Below are positions 16,106-22,906 of a stretch of 33,349 bases of DNA, piece after piece (position 1 is the stretch's first letter; the number at the start of each line of letters is the position of its first letter). The DNA comes from Pirellulaceae bacterium (GTDB taxonomy: Bacteria > Planctomycetota > Planctomycetia > Pirellulales > Pirellulaceae): positions 1-33,349 of the forward strand of contig JADHUC010000104.1 in the NCBI GenBank assembly GCA_016784735.1. Direction: 5' to 3'. The notes beneath the pieces are model-generated. The model worked only from the letters and a program-made list of their open reading frames with translations. It had not been told where the DNA came from and searched no databases. Made by a program: the position numbers and the translations under genes.

Positions 16106-18112
16106 CTATAGGAAGAACTTCGCGCGAACCGCTTCGATCAGGTCGTGGAGCCAGACGTAGCCGAGGCTTCGGCGACCGCAGCGGATGCGGGCTGTGGCGC
16201 CGGCACCGGGGTGTAGATTGGTGATGCTTTCTCGGTCAAAGGCGATTGTCACCAGCACGGACAGGTTCTCTGTCTCGTCCGGTTCGGTAATCATGGCGAC
16301 TTTGTCGACTTTTCCCGTGTGTTTCGCTCCCGGGTCGGTCGCCAAGACGAATGTGACGTCCAGGTCTTTCTTCAATTCGTGGCGGGCCTGTCGGACGTAG
16401 CCGATGTGTTTGTCCGGTACGTTGACCTCCAACACCCATGGGCCTTCGGTGTCTGCGATCGTCATGAGCACTTGCCCTCGTCCGACCGGCCGCATTTCCA
16501 ACACCTCGGTCACTTCCCAAGTAAGTACCTGACCTGGGATCGGACTGCGGACGTCCAGACGATCGCGTTGCTCCTCCAGCAGTTTCTTCTGCAGACTCAG
16601 GCTTTCCAGCGATTTCTTCAGCCGTTCCTCTTCGGCGGTCAAACGCCCGTATTCGTTTCGCTCGGCAGCGGTGGTTGGGTTAGCGCCTAAGCGAGATGCC
16701 TGGGCGGCGTTCAGTTGCTCGGTGGTCGTCTGGATTTCGCCCAAGACGCGAGTGTATTCGTACTCCAGATCACTGCTGCGCAATGTGGCCAAGGTGTGCC
16801 CGGACGCGACTTGATCGCCGTGTTTCGCACCCAGCCGTTCCACCTGCCCGTCAAGGGGAGCGAATACCTTTCGACGTACCTTTGGCTGCAGTTGGCCGTG
16901 GCATTGGATGTAGAAGTCGGCCTTGACCAGGACCAAAGCGGCGACGATAGCGACCAAGGTTGCCAGCCCACTCAGCAGTTTCGGCCGCCGCTTGGGCGAG
17001 GCCAGCCAACGGATCCGTCTGAACACGCGAACCAGTGGAATGCTGTCGTAGGCCAGCGCATTGGCGAGGGCCGACGTGCCATGGCGGCAGACCGTCCGGA
17101 TACGCTCGGCGTGCTCCTTCTGTTCGGCTTCGCTGCTGAACCATTCGAACACCAGCACCCCAACGGCGGGTTCAGTGTCTCGATGTTCGTCCTCGCCGGG
17201 CGGCTCCTTCAAAGGGAACACGGCCAGGCTGCGTGTGTGGGCGTCGTCGACGTACGACTGCGCCGCGCTCTCGACCTCCGGCGGCAGGTCACTCGCCCGG
17301 CCGGTGTACCACAGCGGCTCGCCGACGGTCGCCACTCGATGGGCCAACTGCTCCAACTGGCGAATCGTGTTGGCACGCCGATCGACCACGTCCACTCCGC
17401 TGATCGCGCGAACCGCGTATCCGCCGCCTTTCCGCACGGCGACGGTCAATCGGTCGCAATCGACCAGTCGTCGCCCTTCATTGGCCAACGTGTAGGCTGC
17501 AGCGTCTAAATCCACTTGGTCGTGGACCAATTCCGTGAACCGTTCGATCCGGCTCCAAGACGACTGGCGGTCGCGCAGGCGGCGAAGCTGCAGGTTGCGG
17601 TGGTAATCTGCGGCCAGACCGCACAACGTTGTGATAACTTCCGTGTAGCTGCGCTGTGCGTCGGGCGATAGGTCCGGTCGCTGGAGCACCTCGACGATTC
17701 GGAGCGTTTGCCCGTCGACAGCAACCGGGCAGGCGACCAACAAGCAGTCGGTGGGATTGTCGATTCGGCCTTCACTGCCGGAGCATGGTGGCGCGGTTCG
17801 CGGCTGGTCCGTTGCCGATACAGTGTTCAGGAATGCTTGATGACCGTGGCGCGCCTCCCGGTTCGTGGCCAGCGGCGTCTTTTCCAGGTTTATGTGATGT
17901 TCGAGTCGAAAGCCGTCACCCTGGTCGGGCGTCCAGATGGCGCCTCCGATCGCCGCACCCGTGCGCACGGCACCGTCCAGTACGGCCGCATAGAACTGCT
18001 CTTCCGGTAAATCGGCCTTCGACAACTCGGCGATCTGATCCACCAGATCCTCGATCTGCCGCCAGGCATCGTCGATCGCGGGGGAATCGGGGGTCGCGTT
18101 TTCTGTCGTCAT
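16106..18112 (-). CDS. GAF-like domains fused to an HlyD-type membrane-fusion adaptor
   Basis: 668 residues. Residues 35-175 and 195-355 resemble two GAF-type sensor domains (for example RLVDCDRLTVAVRKGGGYAV, then GVLVFEWFSSEAE); this is by fold pattern, not a decisive motif. A basic stretch and one transmembrane helix follow (about 379-397, GLATLVAIVAALVLV). Outside the membrane come a split lipoyl-like domain (KVFAPLDGQVERLGAKHGDQV, about 415-435), a coiled coil (450-520) and a barrel region typical of HlyD/periplasmic adaptors (RSPIPGQVLTW, LEVNVPDKHIGYV, GAGATARIRCG). The protein could link a cytoplasmic ligand or redox signal to an envelope export machine. It begins 29 bases after the FHA-pseudokinase, so both are probably in one operon. 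No inner-membrane transporter or outer-membrane channel is beside it. There is no clear Shine-Dalgarno sequence. Confidence 0.82.
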   Translation of the reverse strand: MTTENATPDSPAIDDAWRQIEDLVDQIAELSKADLPEEQFYAAVLDGAVRTGAAIGGAIWTPDQGDGFRLEHHINLEKTPLATNREARHGHQAFLNTVSATDQPRTAPPCSGSEGRIDNPTDCLLVACPVAVDGQTLRIVEVLQRPDLSPDAQRSYTEVITTLCGLAADYHRNLQLRRLRDRQSSWSRIERFTELVHDQVDLDAAAYTLANEGRRLVDCDRLTVAVRKGGGYAVRAISGVDVVDRRANTIRQLEQLAHRVATVGEPLWYTGRASDLPPEVESAAQSYVDDAHTRSLAVFPLKEPPGEDEHRDTEPAVGVLVFEWFSSEAEQKEHAERIRTVCRHGTSALANALAYDSIPLVRVFRRIRWLASPKRRPKLLSGLATLVAIVAALVLVKADFYIQCHGQLQPKVRRKVFAPLDGQVERLGAKHGDQVASGHTLATLRSSDLEYEYTRVLGEIQTTTEQLNAAQASRLGANPTTAAERNEYGRLTAEEERLKKSLESLSLQKKLLEEQRDRLDVRSPIPGQVLTWEVTEVLEMRPVGRGQVLMTIADTEGPWVLEVNVPDKHIGYVRQARHELKKDLDVTFVLATDPGAKHTGKVDKVAMITEPDETENLSVLVTIAFDRESITNLHPGAGATARIRCGRRSLGYVWLHDLIEAVRAKFFL

Positions 18113-18141
18113 GACAACTCGAAGCGAGTTTTCGTTTCTGC

Positions 18142-19815
18142 TCAGTCAGCCTCGTTCAGCGCGTCGATCACTTCGTCCATCGTCCGAAAACGGTCCTCTG
18201 GATCCTTGGCCATCATTTTCTGATAGACCTCTTCCAGCCGGTCCGAGGCATCCTGGCGAATCTCCTTCAGCGAAGGCGCCGGTTGGTAGCGTTGGGCCGT
18301 CGCTTTTCGGCGTTGCCAGTCGATGGGGTAGACCACTCTTTTTGCGAGGATGGCAAATAGTGTGCAACCCAGGCTGTAGATGTCCGCCCGGCCGTCTGCC
18401 TTGGAACTGTCGACGATCTGCTCGGGAGCCATGTAATCGAGCGTTCCCACGGGGCTTCCGGGCCGTTCGAACGTGCGCAGCGTCGGATCGCTTTCCTGCA
18501 AAGCCAGACTCCAGCCGATTACCTTGACGACACCATCGCTGCCGACAAGCACGTGGCTGGGATTCATATTGCGGTGGATAACGTTTTGGCTATGCGCGTA
18601 GCGGAGCGCCTTTGCGGCCTGTGTGACGTAACAGACGGCCGTAGGGACATCAAGCGTGTGATCCTTGAGCAATCGAACGAGATCGGGACCGTCGACGTGC
18701 TCCATGATCAAGTAGTGGGTCCCCTCCATTTCTCCCGCGTCGTAGGTTGCCACAAGGTTCGGATGGTTCAGCCGGCCCAGCAGCTTGGCTTTGCTTTGAA
18801 AGCGGGCGACGATCTCCTCTGACTGGGCAGACGTATGCGAGAGGATTTTGATGGCCGCCAAACGATCCAAGTGGCGGTGCTTTGCCTTGAGAATCTGGCC
18901 GCTGCCTCCCCGATTGATCTGGTCGATCAGCTCATAGTTGCCAAAGGCCGTGCCGTCCACAACCTGCAAAGGGACTGCCGCCGGTGGAATCGAGGATTCG
19001 GCCAGCAGGCCCAACTCCGACTCCAACTCGCTCCCTGGCGAAAGCAACTCGGCCACAGGGACCGAATCTTCGCCCTGTTCGGGCGCGTCCGGAATCTGCT
19101 CCGGTTCGGGTGCGGGCTCTTGCTCCGGTTCGAACGGCGGCACCTCGGCGTCCTCTAGAATGTGGTCTTCCGCCGTGACGGGAGCGTCGTGTCGGATCTC
19201 CGGAGCGAGCGGCTGCTCCGGTTCGCTCGCCTCGGCGTGTTGCTTCTCCAGGATCACCTTCAGCGCGTCGACCTCGTCTCGCAACGCTTGGATATCATTG
19301 CGCGGCGGCGCTTCCTGAATCGCGCCATCTTCGTCGACGCCGCGTTCTTCGGGATGGTCCGAGTCACGATCCGGGCTGGCGGATTCTTCTTCGTCGATTC
19401 TCGACAGAAGGAACTTCAGCCGCTCTTCAGCCGGTTGCACGGCGAGATCCCGCAGCGATTCACTCGGCTGGGAATTCTCGCTTTGATCTGGCGAGCGTCC
19501 TTCCGGCGGCAGAGCCACGTCCACACGGAACACGGTCCTGCCGATGCGGAAGTCCTCGCCGGGCCCGATCGTGAAGTCCGTCAGCGCCTCGCCATGCAGA
19601 TAGATGGCGTTACGGGCCGCGGACAGGCGGCGTATGCGGAGCCGATCGCCTTCGAGCAGTAAATCAGCGTGTTCGCGGGAAACTCGCATGTCCCATGGGA
19701 CCGCCCAGCCGCCTTTTGGCGAGCGTCCGAGCCGAACCACTTGGTCGATCGGGATGCGGCGACGCCAACGCTGGTTTACTCCCGGACCTACGGCAACGAA
19801 GTCGTATTCGATCAT
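18142..19815 (-). CDS. FHA-domain protein with a kinase-like domain, predicted pseudokinase
   Basis: 557 residues from an ATG at 19815. Residues 1-100 form an FHA domain (RLGRSPKGGW, RVSREHADLLLE, then YLHGEAL), which normally binds phosphothreonine. A Glu/Pro-rich linker with a short coiled coil (174-193) follows. From about 293 to 553 lies a Ser/Thr kinase fold with AAIK (Lys323), YMAPEQ and RADIYSLG. Key catalytic residues are replaced: HRD is HRN (414-416), the following KPxN is NPSH, DFG is GWS (434-436), and the alpha-C Glu position is Lys342. It is therefore likely inactive and used as a scaffold or phosphopeptide reader. It is transcribed ahead of the GAF/HlyD adaptor and divergently from a second pseudokinase. 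Confidence 0.88.
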   Translation of the reverse strand: MIEYDFVAVGPGVNQRWRRRIPIDQVVRLGRSPKGGWAVPWDMRVSREHADLLLEGDRLRIRRLSAARNAIYLHGEALTDFTIGPGEDFRIGRTVFRVDVALPPEGRSPDQSENSQPSESLRDLAVQPAEERLKFLLSRIDEEESASPDRDSDHPEERGVDEDGAIQEAPPRNDIQALRDEVDALKVILEKQHAEASEPEQPLAPEIRHDAPVTAEDHILEDAEVPPFEPEQEPAPEPEQIPDAPEQGEDSVPVAELLSPGSELESELGLLAESSIPPAAVPLQVVDGTAFGNYELIDQINRGGSGQILKAKHRHLDRLAAIKILSHTSAQSEEIVARFQSKAKLLGRLNHPNLVATYDAGEMEGTHYLIMEHVDGPDLVRLLKDHTLDVPTAVCYVTQAAKALRYAHSQNVIHRNMNPSHVLVGSDGVVKVIGWSLALQESDPTLRTFERPGSPVGTLDYMAPEQIVDSSKADGRADIYSLGCTLFAILAKRVVYPIDWQRRKATAQRYQPAPSLKEIRQDASDRLEEVYQKMMAKDPEDRFRTMDEVIDALNEAD

Positions 19816-19899
19816 TTCTTCGACAGTTGGATTTGATGTGTCACCTCAATTGTAATCTATCTTCCCGCTCAATTCCTGCGAAAGCCCAAAACGCGGTGC

Positions 19900-19928
19900 T
19901 TGTCATGGTCTTTCTCGGGTGCGACAAT
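19900..19928 (+). promoter_or_regulatory. Possible promoter of the rightward pseudokinase gene
   Basis: TTGTCA (19900-19905) and GACAAT (19923-19928) are 17 bases apart, 39 bases before the chosen ATG at 19968. Both boxes are imperfect. The 152-bp region 19816-19967 must hold promoters in both directions and is where a shared regulator would bind. Confidence 0.3.
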
Positions 19929-19967
19929 CTAAGGAGTCATATCTTTACGCATCCCGCAGGTGCAGTC

Positions 19968-22889
19968 ATGGCCGTAACTAGTTCGGAAGCGTTTCTGCAG
20001 GTCCTGAAGAAAAGTGGGCTTTTGTCGCAGGAGGAGTTCGACGAAGTACTCCAAACTTACGGTAGCGACAACGACCCAAAGAGTATTGCCCGTACACTCA
20101 TCAAAAACGGCATAATCAATAAGTGGCAGGCTTTGCAGTTATTGGCCGGTCGTCACGCATTGATGCTGGGCAAGTACAAGCTGTTGGATCAAATTGTGGC
20201 CGAACCGAAGCAGCGGGTCTATCTGGCAGAACACGCGCAGATGGGCCGTCGAGTCGCGATTAAGGTCCTTTCTCGGCAGCACGCCACCGAAAACCCGCAG
20301 GCGGTCAAGCGTTTCCTGGACCAAGCCAGCAAAGTGGCCGCGTTGGATCATCGTAACATCGTCCACGTGTACGACGTTGAGAGCCGCGACGAACTCCATT
20401 ATGTGATTTTGGAGCATGTCGAGGGCCGCAGTCTGAAACGGATCTTGGACGAGCACGGCCCGATGCCGACGGAAAAGGCAGTCGTTTATGTCAGTCACGT
20501 AGCGGGCGGTCTTGCCTACGCCTACGAGCGGAAGCACGTTCACGGAGACATCCGACCGGCCAATCTCCTGGTCGACGGCCAGGACGTCGTCAAGATAGCG
20601 AATTTGGGTGTGAAGGGTCTGATGCCGGCCGATACGGATGACAAAGGCGACGCAGTTGCCCCGGCGTATGTCGCGCCGGAGAAAAGGGCCGGCGATTCCA
20701 CGGGCGATCATCGCAGCGACATCTACTCGCTGGGCTGCGTGATGTACGCGCTGTTGACCGGCCATCCGCCAGAGGAGCAGGCGGGAGAGTCACCGAGCCT
20801 GCTGGACGATCGACCGGACGTGCCCGAACCATTGGCGGCCGTGTGCGAGAGAATGATGGCCCACGACCCCGCCGAGCGGTATCAAACTGCCGGGGACGTA
20901 CAGGAGCATTTGGACGAGTGGCTGGCTTCGGCCGGGCATGCGAAGTCCGCTCCGGCGACTGGCGAGGCTGCCGCCGCCGCGAGTGATGCGCGGCCGCCGA
21001 AAGCGGCTGCGCCGCCCCCGCGAAAGACAGCGCAAGAGAAACAAGCACCCAAACAGCAGGCACCTTCCGGAAGTCCCAGAAAGCAAGAACCGGTCGCTGC
21101 CGACGCCGCTGCGAATCCGCTGAAGGCGCCTGCTCCGGCGGCGAAACTCAGGAAGCCAACAACAACGGCAAAGCAGGACAAAGCAGAAACAAAGGCGAAA
21201 CCGGCCCCAGCCGCAGGGGCTGTCGGCGGTTTTGCCATCGATACAGAACGCAGACGCCGGCCCAAGAAGGGAAAGCCAGCAGCCGCCGGGGGCCCCGCAA
21301 AGGCTGCCGCCGCCGCAGGCACTTCCGAAGCGAAATCAAAGCTTCCCCTAATAATCGGCGGCGCAGTGGTGGGCGGCTTGGTGTTGGTCACCTGCGTGGT
21401 TCTCTTAGCCTTATTCCTTTTCTCTGACGGCGATGGCGACGGCGTCGATGTAGCGCAGGGCGAAAACGGGGAAGCCAGCGCCGGAGACCCGGCGGACGCG
21501 ACCGGTACCGACGCGGGAACGGAGAGCGACCCGGAGAGTGATCCGGAAACGGATCCCGAGACCGATCCAGTGTCGACGACCGAAACAGACCCGGAACCAG
21601 GCCCCGATGATGGTTCTGCCGGTAGTGAGACCAGCGAAGACATCGGCACGGAAACGCCGGACGCCGACGGATCAGGTGGCACCACGTCCAAGCCTGCTGA
21701 CGAACCGGGTTCCGCCGCGGGTGCGAAGAAAAAGGCCACGGCAACAGAAACGAAGTCCAACACCGATACCACCGCCAAGGTTCCGGACACCGCCCAAGAA
21801 AAACCCGTCACGAAGAAGCCAGTGGATGAGAATCCGGGGACGAAGGCGGTCGCCAAGAAACCGCCGGCCAAGAAACCACCGGCAAAACCGGCCAAGAAGC
21901 CGTTCGAGGAATTCCCGAAACTCGTTGCGTTACCGGATCTTGAAGCTGCGGATGCAATGAATCCGAAGAAGCTCGGACCAGTCTACGTCGCGGCGGACGA
22001 CTTGTGCTTTATCAAGCTGCGAGGTGGGGAGAATGCCTGCAAGGGCTCCCAGACCTTTGTCATGCGCAACGCGGATGGTGGCCTCGCAGAACGCGACTGG
22101 GAGATAATGCTGCGCGATGGCGAGGCCGACCCGGGCACGAAGATAGCTCATTTGTCGCTCGGTGACGACTGGCAATTGAGTTTCACGTGGCAGTCCGAAG
22201 CAAAGACGCAACCGAGTGCGCCACATGTGGCCAATTGCGCCCTAATGCTCAGTTGTAGTGGTGAATCGCACATCGCGCTGCTGCGCGAGCCAACTCGTGT
22301 CGAGGGCATGGCGGTCGATCTGCAGAAGGTCGTTTCGAAACAAGACTGGACCATCGACATGCCGCCCGATCCATCGGCCATCCGGTTGGAGATTACCGGC
22401 GTTGGGGGCGCAAAGTACTCGGTTGACCCCGCGCCGACGTTCAATGCAGACAGGAGCGAAGCATGGGTGAAGTTGGAAGACGGTGGCGGTCTATTGGTGC
22501 TGAAACTCGAAAGTTCACTGAAGAGATCGCTGCAGGTGACATTGATGCCGCACATCAAGAGTTCGCCTGACGGCAAACCAGAGCGGCTGAACGTGCGGAT
22601 GATACAGCAGACCAAGTTGGGGCTACAGCATGTCGTGCAAGACAGGCAGATCAAGATCAATCAGGCGAACCAGGCTATGAGGTCGAAGCAATACACGGAA
22701 ACCGACAAGAAACGCATGATCCAACCGCGTTTGGCAACCTTCAAGGTTGAGCTTGAGCAAGCCGAGAAGGCTCTGCAGCAGTGCGAGAGTCTCGAAAAGA
22801 TGTTGAACGAAGCCTCACTGACAATGAACTTCCGCGTCTTCTACGATGCGGATTCCAGTGAAGTGGATCTGTTGCACATCGGGGGGTAA
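19968..22889 (+). CDS. Transmembrane kinase-like protein, predicted pseudokinase, with C-terminal ectodomain
   Basis: 973 residues from an ATG at 19968 with AGGTG 6 bases upstream. Longer readings from 19695 would overlap the divergent gene. Residues 1-66 are the planctomycete kinase N-terminal helical module (FLQVLKKSGLL, NKWQALQLLAGRHALMLGKY). The kinase-like domain spans 68-320. It keeps VAIK (Lys99), Asp194, Asn199 and DIYSLG, but has no glycine-rich loop, has Gln119 at the alpha-C Glu position, HGD for HRD (192-194) and NLG for DFG (212-214). A 135-residue Ala/Lys/Pro linker leads to a transmembrane helix (458-486). Outside is an Asp/Glu/Pro repeat region (ESDPESDPETDPETDP). A C-terminal ectodomain follows (about 645-973; LPDLEAADAM, CFIKLRGGE, FRVFYDADSSEVDLLHIGG). 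The ectodomain is shared with the next gene, 17 bases downstream. Confidence 0.88.
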   Translation: MAVTSSEAFLQVLKKSGLLSQEEFDEVLQTYGSDNDPKSIARTLIKNGIINKWQALQLLAGRHALMLGKYKLLDQIVAEPKQRVYLAEHAQMGRRVAIKVLSRQHATENPQAVKRFLDQASKVAALDHRNIVHVYDVESRDELHYVILEHVEGRSLKRILDEHGPMPTEKAVVYVSHVAGGLAYAYERKHVHGDIRPANLLVDGQDVVKIANLGVKGLMPADTDDKGDAVAPAYVAPEKRAGDSTGDHRSDIYSLGCVMYALLTGHPPEEQAGESPSLLDDRPDVPEPLAAVCERMMAHDPAERYQTAGDVQEHLDEWLASAGHAKSAPATGEAAAAASDARPPKAAAPPPRKTAQEKQAPKQQAPSGSPRKQEPVAADAAANPLKAPAPAAKLRKPTTTAKQDKAETKAKPAPAAGAVGGFAIDTERRRRPKKGKPAAAGGPAKAAAAAGTSEAKSKLPLIIGGAVVGGLVLVTCVVLLALFLFSDGDGDGVDVAQGENGEASAGDPADATGTDAGTESDPESDPETDPETDPVSTTETDPEPGPDDGSAGSETSEDIGTETPDADGSGGTTSKPADEPGSAAGAKKKATATETKSNTDTTAKVPDTAQEKPVTKKPVDENPGTKAVAKKPPAKKPPAKPAKKPFEEFPKLVALPDLEAADAMNPKKLGPVYVAADDLCFIKLRGGENACKGSQTFVMRNADGGLAERDWEIMLRDGEADPGTKIAHLSLGDDWQLSFTWQSEAKTQPSAPHVANCALMLSCSGESHIALLREPTRVEGMAVDLQKVVSKQDWTIDMPPDPSAIRLEITGVGGAKYSVDPAPTFNADRSEAWVKLEDGGGLLVLKLESSLKRSLQVTLMPHIKSSPDGKPERLNVRMIQQTKLGLQHVVQDRQIKINQANQAMRSKQYTETDKKRMIQPRLATFKVELEQAEKALQQCESLEKMLNEASLTMNFRVFYDADSSEVDLLHIGG

Positions 22890-22906
22890 AGGGGCCGAGA
22901 GCAGCA

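Noticed and set aside
19695..19967. Upstream extension of the membrane pseudokinase
   Set aside because: It would overlap the divergent FHA gene by 121 bases and adds residues unlike the kinase N-terminal module; the ATG at 19968 has a ribosome binding site.
20882..21895. Minus-strand open frame of 337 codons, Ala/Ser/Val-rich
   Set aside because: It is antisense to the low-complexity linker and repeat region of the membrane pseudokinase and has no domain.
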